A stretch of 64,000 nucleotides of DNA from Hylemonella gracilis. GTDB lineage: Bacteria > Pseudomonadota > Gammaproteobacteria > Burkholderiales > Burkholderiaceae_C. The stretch is from contig NZ_CP031395.1 in the NCBI RefSeq assembly GCF_004328645.1, positions 124,001 through 188,000 of the forward strand. The letters are read 5' to 3'. The notes under the pieces are model-generated. The model was not told where the DNA came from. It searched no databases and was given only the letters and a program-made list of their open reading frames with translations. Position numbers and translations under genes: made by a program. Every line of letters begins with the position of its first letter. Position 1 is the first letter of the stretch. Of this stretch, positions 51,444-61,966 are shown in pieces.

Positions 51444-52295
51444 ATGGTTGAACGCCGTCTCACCCTGGGCATCCTGGCGCACGTGGTCCTGTGCCTGGGC
51501 GTCATCCTGATCGTCTTCCCGGTCTACCTGGCCTTCGTGGCCTCCACCCACACCTCGCAAGAGATCGTGCAGGCGCCCATGCCCATCCTGCCCGGAGACA
51601 ACGCCTGGGCCAGCTACAAGGCCGCCCTGCTGGGTGAAGGTGCCGGCGGCGGCTCGCAGGCGGCGGTCGGCCGCATGATGTGGGTCAGCCTGGTCAGCGC
51701 GCTGATCATCACCATCGGCAAGATCGCGATCTCGCTGCTGTCGGCCTTCGCCATCGTCTACTTCCGCTTCCCCTTCAAGATGGCCTGCTTCTGGGCCATC
51801 TTCATCACGCTGATGCTGCCGGTCGAGGTGCGCATCGGCCCGACCTACCAGGTGGTGGCCGACCTGCACATGCTCAACGGCTACGCGGGGCTCACGGTAC
51901 CGCTCATTGCCTCGGCCACCGCCACCTTCCTGTTCCGGCAGTTCTTCCTGACGGTACCGGACGAATTGGTGGAGGCCGCGCGCATGGACGGCGCGGGCCC
52001 CATGCGCTTCTTCAAGGACGTGCTGGTGCCGCTGTCGGCCACCAGCATCGCGGCCCTGTTCGTGATTCAGTTCATCTACGGCTGGAACCAGTACCTCTGG
52101 CCCCTGCTGGTCACGACCAAGGAAGACATGTACCCGGTGGTCATCGGCATCAAACGCATGCTCTCGGGCGGCGACGCGGCCAATGACTGGAATGTGGTCA
52201 TGGCCACGGCCATCCTGGCCATGCTGCCGCCGGTGCTGGTGGTCATATTGATGCAGAAATGGTTCGTCAAGGGCCTTGTGGACACGGAGAAATAA
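51444..52295 (+). CDS. ugpE: Glycerol-3-phosphate ABC transporter permease UgpE
   Basis: A 283-aa partner permease. [31 protein letters not shown] is the first helix region; [22 protein letters not shown] is the EAA loop. It follows ugpA by 2 nt. The in-frame extension upstream to 50712 overlaps ugpA and is a shadow. Confidence 0.95.
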   Translation: MVERRLTLGILAHVVLCLGVILIVFPVYLAFVASTHTSQEIVQAPMPILPGDNAWASYKAALLGEGAGGGSQAAVGRMMWVSLVSALIITIGKIAISLLSAFAIVYFRFPFKMACFWAIFITLMLPVEVRIGPTYQVVADLHMLNGYAGLTVPLIASATATFLFRQFFLTVPDELVEAARMDGAGPMRFFKDVLVPLSATSIAALFVIQFIYGWNQYLWPLLVTTKEDMYPVVIGIKRMLSGGDAANDWNVVMATAILAMLPPVLVVILMQKWFVKGLVDTEK

Positions 52296-52297
52296 AC

Positions 52298-53326
52298 ATG
52301 GCGGCCATCTCGCTGCGCGACATCATCAAACGCTACCCTTCCACCGTGAAGGGCCAGAAGGGCAACCAGGTCATTCATGGCGTCAACGCCGAAATCGCCG
52401 ATGGCGAATTCATCGTCATCGTCGGCCCCTCGGGCTGCGGCAAATCCACGCTGCTGCGCATGGTCGCGGGCCTGGAGGAAATCTCCGACGGCACGATCTC
52501 GATCGGCAACCGCGTGGTCAACAATCTGGAGCCGGCTGAGCGCGACATCGCCATGGTGTTCCAGAACTACGCGCTCTACCCGCACATGAGCGTGTTTGAC
52601 AACATGGCCTACGGACTGAAGATCGCCAAGGTGCCCAAGGACGAGATCAAAGTCCGGGTGGACAAGGCCGCGGCCATCCTCGAACTGGGCCACCTTCTGG
52701 ACCGCAAGCCCCGCCAGCTCTCGGGTGGCCAGCGCCAGCGCGTGGCCATGGGCCGCGCCATCGTGCGCCAGCCCCAGGTCTTCCTGTTCGACGAACCGCT
52801 GTCCAACCTGGACGCCAAGCTGCGCGCCCAGACGCGCCTGGAGATCCAGAAGCTGCACCGCGAACTGGGCATCACCAGCCTCTTCGTGACGCACGACCAG
52901 GTCGAGGCCATGACATTGGCGCAGCGCATGATCGTGATGAACGCGGGCGTGATGGAGCAGTTCGGCACGCCGCAGGAGGTCTACCACCGCCCGGCGTCGA
53001 CCTTCGTCGCCAGCTTCATCGGCTCGCCGCCCATGAACCTGCTGAAGCACGCACCGGGCGTGAAACCCGGCGCCATCCTGGGCGTCCGCCCCGAACACCT
53101 TCGCATCGCCAACCGCGGTGAAGGCTGGGAGGCACGACTCGAAACCCAGGAGCTGCTCGGCGCGGAACGCCTGCTCTACACCCGCGTGGGCGAGGAACAG
53201 GTCATCGTGCGCGTTGACGAAAGCCAGGTCACCCCCACGCCGTTCGCCAACGGCACGACCGTGCACCTGCAGTTCGCGCCGGAGCACATCCACCAGTTCG
53301 ACGCGGCCAGCGGCAAGCGCCTGTAA
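52298..53326 (+). CDS. ugpC: Glycerol-3-phosphate ABC transporter ATPase UgpC
   Basis: A 342-aa ABC ATPase. Walker [10 protein letters not shown], signature [14 protein letters not shown], Walker [15 protein letters not shown] and the switch His in FVTHDQ are all present. The C-terminal TOBE-like regulatory domain follows. It is coupled to ugpE (2 nt after its stop). Confidence 0.95.
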   Translation: MAAISLRDIIKRYPSTVKGQKGNQVIHGVNAEIADGEFIVIVGPSGCGKSTLLRMVAGLEEISDGTISIGNRVVNNLEPAERDIAMVFQNYALYPHMSVFDNMAYGLKIAKVPKDEIKVRVDKAAAILELGHLLDRKPRQLSGGQRQRVAMGRAIVRQPQVFLFDEPLSNLDAKLRAQTRLEIQKLHRELGITSLFVTHDQVEAMTLAQRMIVMNAGVMEQFGTPQEVYHRPASTFVASFIGSPPMNLLKHAPGVKPGAILGVRPEHLRIANRGEGWEARLETQELLGAERLLYTRVGEEQVIVRVDESQVTPTPFANGTTVHLQFAPEHIHQFDAASGKRL

Positions 53327-53356
53327 ACGCAGCCGCCCCCAACCCGGACAACGCCC

Positions 53357-54160
53357 ATGCCCGCCTCCTTCGGCAACACCCAAGCCTGGCCCTACCCGCG
53401 CTGGATCGCTCACCGGGGCGCCGGCAAGCTCGCGCCCGAGAACACCCTGGCCGCCTTCCGCCTGGGTGCCTCGCACGGCTACCGCATGTTCGAATGCGAC
53501 GTGAAACTCTCGGCCGATCGCGTGCCCTTCCTGATGCACGACGCGACCCTGGAACGCACGACGGACGGCCCGACGCAATTGCGCGTCGGCACGGACGGCG
53601 CCTCGGGTGACCACGCCAGCATGGTCGGCGGAGACTACCCCTGGAGCACGCTGTCGCGGCTGGACGCGGGCCGCTGGCACAGCCCGGCCTATGCGGGCGA
53701 GCCCTTACCCAGCTTCGAAGCCATCGCCAGCTACTGTCTGACCAACCAGCTGTTCCTCAACATCGAGATCAAACCCACGCCGGACACCGAAGAGGAAACC
53801 GGCCGGGTCGTGGCCGAACACGCCGCGCGACTCTGGCAGGGCCAGCCGGTCCCGCCTTTCCTGACCTCCTTCCGCCCCGAAGCGCTGGCCGCCGCCAAGG
53901 CCGCGCGGCCCGAGCTGCCGCGTGGCCTGCTGATCGACACCCTGTGGGACGGCTGGCTGGCCACCGCCCAGGCCCTGGGCTGCGTGGCCGTGGTCTGCAA
54001 CCACAAGCTGGCCGACGCGACCTACATGGCCCAGCTGCGCCGGGCCGGCCTGCGCGCCCTGTGCTACACGGTCAACGACGAAGCCAATGTGCAACGCCTG
54101 CTCGCCCTGGGCGTGGACGGCATCATCACGGACCGGGTCGATCTGTTCAAGCCGAGCTGA
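53357..54160 (+). CDS. ugpQ: Glycerophosphodiester phosphodiesterase UgpQ
   Basis: A 267-aa cytoplasmic enzyme. The GDPD signature WIAHRGAGKLAPENTLAAF, then ECDVKLSADRVPFLMHDATLERTTDG and FLNIEIKP carry the metal-binding residues. It hydrolyses glycerophosphodiesters taken up by the ugp system to glycerol 3-phosphate plus alcohol. Last gene of the ugp operon, converging on the ECF42 gene. Confidence 0.95.
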   Translation: MPASFGNTQAWPYPRWIAHRGAGKLAPENTLAAFRLGASHGYRMFECDVKLSADRVPFLMHDATLERTTDGPTQLRVGTDGASGDHASMVGGDYPWSTLSRLDAGRWHSPAYAGEPLPSFEAIASYCLTNQLFLNIEIKPTPDTEEETGRVVAEHAARLWQGQPVPPFLTSFRPEALAAAKAARPELPRGLLIDTLWDGWLATAQALGCVAVVCNHKLADATYMAQLRRAGLRALCYTVNDEANVQRLLALGVDGIITDRVDLFKPS

Positions 54161-54220
54161 ACGCCTGAGACGCTGACGTCGCCTGGCCACGCTCACGGCA
54201 GGCAAGCCTGGCCTGCCCAA

Positions 54221-55525
54221 TCAAGGCGCATCGGCCGGCAGGGCCGCCACGCGTTCCAGCAGCAGTTCGCGCTCGCGGACGTTCGCGGTCAGGGCCACGG
54301 CCCGCATCAGCTCCGCGCGGGCCTCCGCGTAACGACCCAGCTTCGTCAACAAATCGGCGCGTACGCTGGGCAACCACTGGTAATGGCGCAAGGCCGGGGC
54401 ATCGCGCAGCGCGTCCACGATCTCCAGCCCCGCCCGCGGTCCGCGGGCCATGCCCACGGCGACCGCGCGGTTGAGCTCCACCACGGGTGAAGGCCGGACG
54501 CGGGCCAACACGGCATACAGCTCGGCGATGCGCGCCCAGTCCGTGGCCTGTGCCGTGGCCGCGCGTGCATGGCAGGCCGCGATGGCTGCCTGCAAGACAT
54601 AAGGACCTGGCAACACACCTCCTGCGTCGGCCATGCCCTCGATCAGCGCCTCGGACCGCGACAGGGCCGCCAGCCCACGCCGGATCAGCAGGTGGTCCCA
54701 GCGCGCGCGGTCCTGGTCTTGGAGGAGGATGGGGCGGCCTTCGCGGTCGGTGCGGGCCGCGAGCCTGGATGACTGAAGTTCCAGCAAGGCCACGAGGCCC
54801 TGCGCCTCGGGCTCGCGTGGGGCCAGTTCGGCCAGCATGCGCGCCAGCCGCAGCGCCTCCTGGGTCAGCGCCGGCCGCATCCAGTCCTCGCCCGTGGTGG
54901 CGGTGTAACCTTCGTTGAACACGAGGTAGATCACCTCCAGCACCGAAGCCAGCCGGGGCGCCAACTCCGCACCGCGAGGCACTTCGTAAGGCACCTGGGC
55001 CTCGGCCAGCGTGCGCTTGGCGCGCACGATGCGCTGGGCGATGGTGGGCTCGGCCACCAGGAAGGCCCGGGCGATCTCGTGCGTGCTCAGGCCTCCCAAC
55101 AGTTTCAGCGTGAGCGCGACCCGCGCCTCGGCCGACAGGACCGGGTGGCAGGCGGTGAAGATCAAGCGCAGCAGGTCGTCGCCGATGTCATCCTGCCGCG
55201 CCGCATCCAGCGCGTCCACGAAATCGGGCACGACCAGGGCTTCCTGGGCCTCCAGATCGGCCCCCAGCGCCTGGAGTTTCTCGTCGCGCATCTTGCCGTG
55301 GCGCAGGTGGTCCAGCGCCCGGCGCTTGGCCGTGGTGGTCAGCCAGGCGCCGGGCTTGTCCGGAATGCCGTCGCGCGGCCAATGCTCCAGCGCCGCGACC
55401 AGCGCGTCTTGCGCCAGTTCCTCGGCCACGCCAAGGTCGCGCACCAAACGCGCGACCACCGCGACGATGCGCGCCGACTCGATGCGCCAGACCGCGGCGA
55501 TCGCCTGGTGGGTGGCCGAATGCAT
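54221..55525 (-). CDS. ECF42-type RNA polymerase sigma factor
   Basis: A 434-aa sigma factor. The N-terminal sigma-2 region (DLGVAEELAQDALVAALEHWPRDG, WLTTTAKRRALDHLR) and sigma-4 region (LLGGLSTHEIARAFLVAEPTIAQRIVRAKRTL) are followed by a long helical extension with TPR-like repeats (RIAELYAVLARVRPSPVVELNRAVAVGMA). This architecture is typical of the ECF42 group, which is encoded with YCII/DGPF proteins and has no classical anti-sigma factor. Both features fit here. The start MHSATHQAIAAVWRIES leaves a 4-bp gap from the VOC gene. Confidence 0.92.
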   Translation of the reverse strand: MHSATHQAIAAVWRIESARIVAVVARLVRDLGVAEELAQDALVAALEHWPRDGIPDKPGAWLTTTAKRRALDHLRHGKMRDEKLQALGADLEAQEALVVPDFVDALDAARQDDIGDDLLRLIFTACHPVLSAEARVALTLKLLGGLSTHEIARAFLVAEPTIAQRIVRAKRTLAEAQVPYEVPRGAELAPRLASVLEVIYLVFNEGYTATTGEDWMRPALTQEALRLARMLAELAPREPEAQGLVALLELQSSRLAARTDREGRPILLQDQDRARWDHLLIRRGLAALSRSEALIEGMADAGGVLPGPYVLQAAIAACHARAATAQATDWARIAELYAVLARVRPSPVVELNRAVAVGMARGPRAGLEIVDALRDAPALRHYQWLPSVRADLLTKLGRYAEARAELMRAVALTANVRERELLLERVAALPADAP

Positions 55526-55529
55526 CCCT

Positions 55530-55946
55530 TCAGTTTTGCGGAGCGTCCAGGGCGGCCGGATCCATCCACACCGGTTCCCAGATGTGGCCGTCCGGGTCAC
55601 AAAAGGCGTGTGCGTACATGAAGCCGTGATCTTCCGGGTCACGCGCGCTGCGGCCACCGTGGGCCAGGGCCTTGCGCACCAGTTCGTCCACCTCGGCCCG
55701 GCTGTCGCATGACAAAGCCACCAGCACCTCGGTGGTCTGGCGCGCGTCGGCGATGGTGGTGCCGCGCAGAAAGCTCTGGAAGAAGGGCTTCACCAGCAGC
55801 ATCACGAAAATGTCCTCGGACACCACCATGCAGGCGCCCTGCTCGTTGGTGAACTGCGGGTTGAAGTCGAAACCCAGGGCCCGGAAAAAGGCCTGGGAAC
55901 GGGCCATGTCCTCGATGGGCAGGTTGACGAATATCTTGTGGGCCAT
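55530..55946 (-). CDS. VOC-family (glyoxalase/extradiol-like) protein
   Basis: A 138-aa protein with one vicinal-oxygen-chelate fold: KIFVNLPIEDMARSQAFFRALGF at the start and DPDGHIWEPVWMDP at the end. No specific metal set is clear, so it may be an enzyme or binding protein. GAGGAG lies upstream of the ATG. It lies between a YCII gene and the ECF42 gene and is probably in the same operon. Confidence 0.88.
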   Translation of the reverse strand: MAHKIFVNLPIEDMARSQAFFRALGFDFNPQFTNEQGACMVVSEDIFVMLLVKPFFQSFLRGTTIADARQTTEVLVALSCDSRAEVDELVRKALAHGGRSARDPEDHGFMYAHAFCDPDGHIWEPVWMDPAALDAPQN

Positions 55947-55969
55947 GATGGGTCTCCTCGTGATTCCTG

Positions 55970-56392
55970 TCACATGTCGATCTTGCGGAAGCGCTCGGCC
56001 GTGGACTCCGACAGCAAGCCATCGAAGTCCTCCATCTCGAAGAGTTGTCGCACCTCGACGTGGCAGGGCACGCCCTCATTGATGGGGTTTGGAAAGCGGC
56101 GCGTCCATTCCAGCGCTTCCTCGCGGCTGCGGGTCTGGATCAGGGTGTAGCCAGCAACCAGCTCCTTGCTCTCGGCGAAGGGGCCGTCGATCACGGTCCG
56201 CTTGCCATCGGCGCCGTACTGCACGCGCCAACCTTTGCTGCTGGGCTGCAGGCCGGACCCGTCGAGCAGCACACCGGCCTGGGCCAGTTCCTCGTGGTAG
56301 GCCGCCATGGCGGCGAAGACGGGTTCCGGATTGTCGGGAAAACGGCCGGCCTCGGAATCGGCGGTGGCCTTGACGATGATCATGAAGCGCAT
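55970..56392 (-). CDS. YCII/DGPF-domain protein 1
   Basis: A 140-aa protein. MRFMIIVKATADSEAG is the YCII N-terminus, and VIDGPFAESKELVAGYTLIQTRSREEALEWTRRFP contains the DGPF-type motif. These proteins are the conserved companions of ECF42 sigma factors; a role in sensing or modulating the sigma factor is inferred from that link, not from this sequence. Confidence 0.9.
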   Translation of the reverse strand: MRFMIIVKATADSEAGRFPDNPEPVFAAMAAYHEELAQAGVLLDGSGLQPSSKGWRVQYGADGKRTVIDGPFAESKELVAGYTLIQTRSREEALEWTRRFPNPINEGVPCHVEVRQLFEMEDFDGLLSESTAERFRKIDM

Positions 56393-56476
56393 GGGAATCT
56401 CCTTTCTTGGCGGTTCATTCCCACGACGAAAGGCGCGGAACGGAATCGACAGGCTGCACAAAAAAATATGCGGGAT

Positions 56477-57031
56477 TCAGGAAGACTCGGCCAAGGCCTT
56501 CAGATCGGACAGCCCCGCCTCGAAGTCGGTGCCCACCATGCGGTCCATGTCGATGAAGACATGCATGACCTTGGCCATGAGGGGCAAGGGGCCCACGCCC
56601 TCCATGGCCCAACTCACCTCGGTCAGGCCATCCCCCTGGGGAACGAGCGTGAAAGTCACGCGATTGTGCGCCTCGAAGGGCTCGTGCATGTCCAGGGTCA
56701 TCACCACCCGCTGGGGCGCGCTGGACTCGACGATCGCGATGCTGCCCCGGCCCACGGTGCGGGCATTCCCCTCGAAATCGAGGGCCGCGCCCGGGCCGGC
56801 CTCGGGTCCGCGGTAGCGGGAAGTCATGCCCGGATCCTTCTTCATGTAAGGGTTCCAGATGTTGAAGCGGCGCAGGTCGTTGATCAGCGGATGGATGCGC
56901 TCGGCGGTCGCCTGGATGCGCAGGCTGCGCCGCACCTGAAAGCTGTCGGACTGGCGTGACGCGTACAGCAGCAAGGCGACCACGGCCAACGCCAACACGG
57001 CGACAAGGGCCAAGAGGGATTTGACGATCAT
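56477..57031 (-). CDS. Membrane-anchored SRPBCC (polyketide cyclase-like) protein
   Basis: A 184-aa protein with one N-terminal transmembrane helix ([20 protein letters not shown]) and a helix-grip SRPBCC domain ([36 protein letters not shown]). Such domains bind small hydrophobic ligands. It lies upstream of YCII gene 1 in the ECF42 cluster and may supply or sense the signal; this is inferred. Confidence 0.85.
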   Translation of the reverse strand: MIVKSLLALVAVLALAVVALLLYASRQSDSFQVRRSLRIQATAERIHPLINDLRRFNIWNPYMKKDPGMTSRYRGPEAGPGAALDFEGNARTVGRGSIAIVESSAPQRVVMTLDMHEPFEAHNRVTFTLVPQGDGLTEVSWAMEGVGPLPLMAKVMHVFIDMDRMVGTDFEAGLSDLKALAESS

Positions 57032-57158
57032 GGGACAACTCCTGAGAACGGGCCGGACATCGGCCCCTGCCCTCACGACGAAGCAGTCCCCGCCAAATCG
57101 ACAGGACCACGACCCAGCGCCGGAAAAACTTCAGGTCCGGTTCAGGCCTTCGACCGCC

Positions 57159-57518
57159 TCAGAGGAAACAGGGCCCCAACTCCCGCACCTCCACGGTGGC
57201 CCACTCGGCCGCCGGGCAGGCCAGGGCGATCTCCACCGCCTGCTCACGGGTCGGGCAGTCCAGCAGGAAGTACCCGCCCACCATTTCCTTGGCTTCGGCA
57301 AAGGGTCCGTCCAGCACCTGGGCCACGCCGCCGGCACAAGCGCGCGCGACACGGGTCGCCGTGCGCTGCGAAGCCAGGGATTCGGCGCCGCGCAGCAGGC
57401 CACGGGCCTGCAGGTCGGCCGCATAGCGCTGCATGCGTTCGTAGGCCACCCGGCCCTCGGCCTCGCCGCGGGCTTCTCGTTGCCCGATGGGCTCCAGGAT
57501 CAACAGCATGTACGGCAT
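57159..57518 (-). CDS. YCII/DGPF-domain protein 2
   Basis: A 119-aa protein. [22 protein letters not shown] is the YCII start and [35 protein letters not shown] the DGPF motif. It is a second, diverged companion of the ECF42 factor. A gap of about 127 bp separates it from the SRPBCC gene. Confidence 0.88.
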   Translation of the reverse strand: MPYMLLILEPIGQREARGEAEGRVAYERMQRYAADLQARGLLRGAESLASQRTATRVARACAGGVAQVLDGPFAEAKEMVGGYFLLDCPTREQAVEIALACPAAEWATVEVRELGPCFL

Positions 57519-57553
57519 CGGCACTCCGAAAGTGTGGGAATGAGAGATTCTGC

Positions 57554-57847
57554 TCAGGCCGGGCGCCAGCCACGCACCAGAACCCATTGCAGGGTGCCCG
57601 CGCCCACCACCAGAGCCACGTACGAGGCCATCTGACCGTCGTGTCCGAATTGCCAGAAGCAGACGGTGAGCACGGCCAGTCCCAACAGCCAATGCGCCAG
57701 CATCTGCCCCCACCAGGGCAGGATGGCCGCGCGCCGCCCCAGCAGCAAGCGTCCCAGAAGCGGCAGCAGCAGGGCCAGCACGGTCGCCGGCGCGGCAAAA
57801 TTGAGCCCGTGCCAAAGCAGGAGAGAAGACGAATCGGAAGGGTTCAT
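57554..57847 (-). CDS. Small integral membrane protein
   Basis: A 97-aa hydrophobic protein with about three membrane helices ([39 protein letters not shown] and [20 protein letters not shown]). I do not recognise a family. It is the first gene of the minus-strand cluster that leads to the ECF42 factor and is divergent from hemA. Confidence 0.65.
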   Translation of the reverse strand: MNPSDSSSLLLWHGLNFAAPATVLALLLPLLGRLLLGRRAAILPWWGQMLAHWLLGLAVLTVCFWQFGHDGQMASYVALVVGAGTLQWVLVRGWRPA

Positions 57848-57879
57848 GGTGGGGTTCTGTCGGGTGCGGCCGCAAATTT

Positions 57880-57885
57880 TATAAT
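57880..57885 (+). promoter_or_regulatory. Candidate -10 box for hemA
   Basis: TATAAT lies 40 bp upstream of the hemA ATG. The best upstream hexamer, TTCTGT at 57855, has a long 19-bp spacer, so the -35 is weak. Only the -10 is claimed. Confidence 0.45.
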
Positions 57886-57925
57886 CCAGCCCTCTCGCAA
57901 CGCATCACGCACTCACCACTACTCC

Positions 57926-59212
57926 ATGGCCGTCTGGGCTCTCGGCATCAACCACACGACCGCGCCGCTGGATCTGCGCGGTCGATTTGCTTTTGCGCCT
58001 GAGCAATTGCCCCCGACTCTGGACAAACTGCGCGCGTCCTTGCGCACCGCACCGCAGGGTGGTCTGGCCGAGGCGGCCATCCTGTCCACCTGCAACCGGA
58101 CCGAGATTTACTGCGCCAGCGAGGCGGCTGAAATCACGCCCACCTTGCAGTGGCTGGCGCAGAGTGGCGGCATTTCCGCCGAGGAACTGCGCAGCCACAC
58201 CTACACGCTGCAAGGCGACGAGGCAGCGCGCCACGCCTTCCGCGTGGCCAGCGGGCTGGATTCCATGGTGCTGGGCGAGGCGCAGATCCTGGGCCAGATG
58301 AAGGACGCGGTGCGCGCCGCCGAGGAAGCCGGCGCGCTGGGCCAGACATTGAACCAGCTGTTCCAGCGCAGTTTTGCGGTGGCCAAGGAAGTGCGCAGCT
58401 CCACCGAAATTGGCGCGCACAGCATCAGCATGGCCGCCGCCGCCGTGCGGCTGGCGGCCAATCTGTTCGAGGATCTGCGACAGATCCGCATCCTCTTCGT
58501 CGGCGCGGGCGAGATGATCGAGCTGGCCGCCACGCACTTCGCGGCCAAGAACCCCACCTCCATCGCCATCGCCAACCGCACCCTGGAACGCGGCGAGGCC
58601 CTGGCCACCCGCTTCGGCGGCGAGTCCATGCGCCTGGCCGACCTGCCGGCGCGCCTGCACGAATTCGACGCCGTGATCTCCTGCACCGCCAGCACCCTGC
58701 CGCTGATCGGCCTGGGCGCGGTCGAGCGGGCGCTCAAGCAACGCAAGCATCGCCCCATGTTCATGGTGGATTTGGCCGTGCCGCGCGACATCGAACCCGA
58801 AGTGGGCCAGTTGGGGGATGTCTATCTCTACACCGTGGACGACCTCGCCACCGTGGTGCAAGCCGGCCAGGCCCAGCGCCAGGCAGCCGTGGCGCAGGCC
58901 GAAGTCATCATCGACACTGGCGTGCGCAACTTCATGCACTGGATGGACCAGCGCGACCCGGCGAATGGCGTGGTCTCTCTCATCCAGCAACTCAACACCC
59001 AGGCCGACAGCTGGCGCGCCACCGAACTGGCCCGCGCGCGCAAGCTCATGGCCAAGGGCGAAAGCATGGACGCCGTGCTCGAAGCCCTGGCGCGCGGCCT
59101 GACGCAGAAGATGCTGCACGGCGCCCTGGCCGAATTGAACGCGGGCGACAGCACCGCGCGCGAGCGCGCGGCGCAGGCCATCCAGCGCATCTTCCTGCGC
59201 AAAGAGCGTTAA
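57926..59212 (+). CDS. hemA: Glutamyl-tRNA reductase
   Basis: A 428-aa enzyme starting the C5 pathway of haem synthesis. [22 protein letters not shown] is the family start; the catalytic Cys lies in [27 protein letters not shown] and [18 protein letters not shown] (NADPH binding) follow. ATG 57926 was chosen for the canonical N-terminus. The prfA gene follows 3 bp after its stop, a common arrangement. Confidence 0.97.
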   Translation: MAVWALGINHTTAPLDLRGRFAFAPEQLPPTLDKLRASLRTAPQGGLAEAAILSTCNRTEIYCASEAAEITPTLQWLAQSGGISAEELRSHTYTLQGDEAARHAFRVASGLDSMVLGEAQILGQMKDAVRAAEEAGALGQTLNQLFQRSFAVAKEVRSSTEIGAHSISMAAAAVRLAANLFEDLRQIRILFVGAGEMIELAATHFAAKNPTSIAIANRTLERGEALATRFGGESMRLADLPARLHEFDAVISCTASTLPLIGLGAVERALKQRKHRPMFMVDLAVPRDIEPEVGQLGDVYLYTVDDLATVVQAGQAQRQAAVAQAEVIIDTGVRNFMHWMDQRDPANGVVSLIQQLNTQADSWRATELARARKLMAKGESMDAVLEALARGLTQKMLHGALAELNAGDSTARERAAQAIQRIFLRKER

Positions 59213-59215
59213 CCG

Positions 59216-60316
59216 TTGAAAGACTTCCTGCGTCAGCAGCTGGAGCGTTATGCCCAGCGCCTTGAAGAGCTGAACTTCCTGCTCAGCCGCGAGGACATCA
59301 TGGCGGACATGAAGCAGTTCCTCGCCCTCTCGCGCGAGCACAACGACGTCACGGCCATCGCGGGGCGCTACGCCGAGTACCGGCAGCGCGAAACCGATCT
59401 GGCCAGCGCGCGCGAAATGCTGGCGGAACCGGACATGGCGGAAATCGCCCAGGAAGAGATCACCGCCGCCACGGCCGATCTGGCCCGACTGGAAAATGAA
59501 TTGCAACGCCTGTTGCTGCCCAAGGACCCTGACGACGAGCGCAACGCCTTCCTTGAAATCCGCGCGGGCACGGGCGGCGACGAGTCGGCCCTGTTCGCGG
59601 CCGACCTGCTGCGCATGTACACGCGCTACGCCGACCAGCGCGGCTGGAAGACGGAGATCATGAGCGAGTCGCCGAGTGAACTCGGTGGCTACAAGGAAGT
59701 GGTATTGCGCATCGACGGCAGTGCTGCCGACGACAGTGGCGTCTACGGCGATCTGCGCTACGAATCCGGCGGGCACCGCGTGCAACGCGTGCCCACCACC
59801 GAAACCCAGGGACGCATCCACACCAGCGCCTGCACGGTGGCCGTGCTGCCCGAACCCGACGAACAGGAAGCGGTACAGATCAATCCGGCTGACCTGCGCA
59901 TTGACACCTTTCGCGCCAGCGGCGCGGGTGGCCAGCACATCAACAAGACCGACTCGGCCGTGCGCGTCACGCACATCCCGACCGGCATCGTCGCCGAATG
60001 CCAGGACGACCGCAGCCAGCACCGCAACAAGGCCCGGGCCCTGCAGGTATTGGCCGCGCGCATCCACGAAAAGGAGCGCAGCGAGCGCGCCGCCAAGGAC
60101 GCGGCCACCCGCAAGGGCTTGGTCGGCAGTGGGGACCGCAGCGACCGCATCCGCACCTACAACTTTCCGCAAGGGCGGCTGACCGACCACCGCATCAACC
60201 TCACGCTCTACAAGCTGGGCCTGGTGATGGAAGGCGCGCTCGACGACGTGGTCCAGGCCTTGCGGCAGGCACGCGAAGCCGAGCAATTGGCCGACCTGGA
60301 AATTGCCCAGCGCTGA
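59216..60316 (+). CDS. prfA: Peptide chain release factor 1
   Basis: A 366-aa release factor for UAA and UAG. The stop-codon anticodon-like region and the GGQ tripeptide ([17 protein letters not shown]) are present. The start is TTG (59216), giving [19 protein letters not shown], the family N-terminus; there is no in-frame ATG near. It is coupled to hemA, and PrmC, encoded next, methylates the GGQ glutamine. Confidence 0.95.
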   Translation: MKDFLRQQLERYAQRLEELNFLLSREDIMADMKQFLALSREHNDVTAIAGRYAEYRQRETDLASAREMLAEPDMAEIAQEEITAATADLARLENELQRLLLPKDPDDERNAFLEIRAGTGGDESALFAADLLRMYTRYADQRGWKTEIMSESPSELGGYKEVVLRIDGSAADDSGVYGDLRYESGGHRVQRVPTTETQGRIHTSACTVAVLPEPDEQEAVQINPADLRIDTFRASGAGGQHINKTDSAVRVTHIPTGIVAECQDDRSQHRNKARALQVLAARIHEKERSERAAKDAATRKGLVGSGDRSDRIRTYNFPQGRLTDHRINLTLYKLGLVMEGALDDVVQALRQAREAEQLADLEIAQR

Positions 60317-60414
60317 CCTGCCTCGCGGCTCGCGCCCCGGCGTCCGGTGCCAGGGTACAAGCGATTTGCCCCACGTTAACGGGTGCTTTACGTCCCAGGG
60401 TTCTAATAAGCGCC

Positions 60415-61266
60415 ATGCAGATACAACAAGCCCTCAGCACCGCTTGTTCCTCCTTGGGCCTGGAACGGCTGGACGCGCAACTGCTGCTGCTGCACGCCCT
60501 GGACAAACCGCTGGTGGACCGTGCCTGGCTGATCGCGCATGACACGGACACCCTGGCCCGCCCGGCCGAAGTGCGCTACATCGAGCTGGCGCGCCGGCGC
60601 GCCGCGGGCACGCCACTGCCCTACCTGACGGGCAACATCGAATTCCACGGCATGCCGCTGCACATCGACAGCCGCGTGCTCATCCCCCGGCCCGACACGG
60701 AAACGCTGGTCGATTGGGCCCTCGCATGCCTGCATGACAGCCGCGTCGCCGACGGCCCCATTCCCCAGATCATCGACCTGGGCACCGGCAGCGGCGCCGT
60801 GGCCCTGGCGATCGCCCGCTTCCTCGTGCAGACCGGACAGGCTGGCGCAGTCCATGCCCTGGACGTCAGCCCCGATGCACTGGCGCTGGCCCAGGCCAAC
60901 GCCGAGCGTCTGGGTCTGCCGGTGCAGTTCATGCTGGGCGCCTGGCTCACCGGCATCAGCGCGCGCTACGACCTCATCGTGTCCAACCCGCCCTACATCG
61001 CCGAAAGCGATCCTCACCTGGACGCACTGGGGCACGAACCCCGGCTGGCGCTGATCTCCGGGCCCGACGGTCTGGATGCCATCCGCACCATCGTGCGGCA
61101 AGCGCCAGACCATCTGCAACCCGGCGGCTGGTTGCTGCTGGAGCATGGTTGGGACCAGGCCTTGGCCGTGCGCGAGCTGCTCGCGCAGGCAGGCTTCACG
61201 CAGGTGCAGTCTCGCCGCGACCTGGCGGGCATCGAACGCTGCAGTGGGGGTCGCTGGCCAGGCTGA
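60415..61266 (+). CDS. prmC: Release factor glutamine methyltransferase
   Basis: A 283-aa SAM-dependent methyltransferase. LIPRPDTETLVDWAL, IIDLGTGSGAVALAIA (SAM loop) and the catalytic NPPY (IVSNPPYIAESDPHL) are diagnostic. It N5-methylates the GGQ glutamine of PrfA and PrfB, in keeping with its place after prfA, with about 98 bp between. Confidence 0.97.
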   Translation: MQIQQALSTACSSLGLERLDAQLLLLHALDKPLVDRAWLIAHDTDTLARPAEVRYIELARRRAAGTPLPYLTGNIEFHGMPLHIDSRVLIPRPDTETLVDWALACLHDSRVADGPIPQIIDLGTGSGAVALAIARFLVQTGQAGAVHALDVSPDALALAQANAERLGLPVQFMLGAWLTGISARYDLIVSNPPYIAESDPHLDALGHEPRLALISGPDGLDAIRTIVRQAPDHLQPGGWLLLEHGWDQALAVRELLAQAGFTQVQSRRDLAGIERCSGGRWPG

Positions 61267-61457
61267 AGGCAGACACTCCGCAATCTCGCTGCGGAACACC
61301 ACGCTCGGGACACGCGGCGCATCGCACATTGAGTCCTCCTTGAGGCATCAATTGAGTCTGGTTTTCAATCCGAATCCGATTTCTTAAGACCTTGGTTTTG
61401 TATTCGCGCAATGCTGCATGAGAATCCCGCTTTCCATTCGCGTACCGGAGTCTCCTC

Positions 61458-61955
61458 ATGCAGGGCCAACAACAAATCATCCATACCCTCAACGAGCTGC
61501 TCGCCGGCGAGTTGACCGCAGTGGATCAATACCTCCAGCACGGCGAGATGTACGCCGACATGGGCTTTCACCGTCTGGCCACCCAGGCGCTGCATGAATC
61601 CGAGCACGAGCGCCAGCATGCCCGCGCGCTGATCCAGCGCATCCTGTTCCTCGAAGGCAAACCCGATCTTTCCAAGCGTCACGCGCTGAAGATCGGCTCG
61701 AACGTGCCGGACATGCTCAAGGCCGACCTGGCGGTCGAATACAGCGTGACCGCCGAGTTGAAGAAGGCCATTGCCGCCGCCGAGCAGGCGCAGGATTACG
61801 TCACCCGCGAAATGCTCGTCGTGCAGCTCGACGACACCGAGATGGACCATGCCTACTGGCTGGAAAAGCAGATCCGCCTCATTGACATGGTGGGCCTGGC
61901 CAACTACCAGCAGAGCCAGATGGGTGAAGCGAACGACGGCACCGCCGCGACCTGA
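61458..61955 (+). CDS. Bacterioferritin subunit, ferroxidase-competent, lacking haem Met
   Basis: A 165-aa four-helix ferritin subunit. In E. coli Bfr numbering the dinuclear iron ligands are present: E18, E51, H54, E94, and E128/H131 matching E127/H130. The haem-ligand position 52 is Arg instead of Met. So it can oxidise iron but should not bind haem by itself. It is followed after 11 bp by a second subunit with the reverse pattern. Iron-responsive expression is expected, but no clear Fur site is seen directly upstream. Confidence 0.93.
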   Translation: MQGQQQIIHTLNELLAGELTAVDQYLQHGEMYADMGFHRLATQALHESEHERQHARALIQRILFLEGKPDLSKRHALKIGSNVPDMLKADLAVEYSVTAELKKAIAAAEQAQDYVTREMLVVQLDDTEMDHAYWLEKQIRLIDMVGLANYQQSQMGEANDGTAAT

Positions 61956-61966
61956 AGGAGTCCGCC

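Noticed and set aside
57905..60286. 793-codon minus frame opposite hemA-prfA
   Set aside because: Antisense to two conserved genes; no domain.
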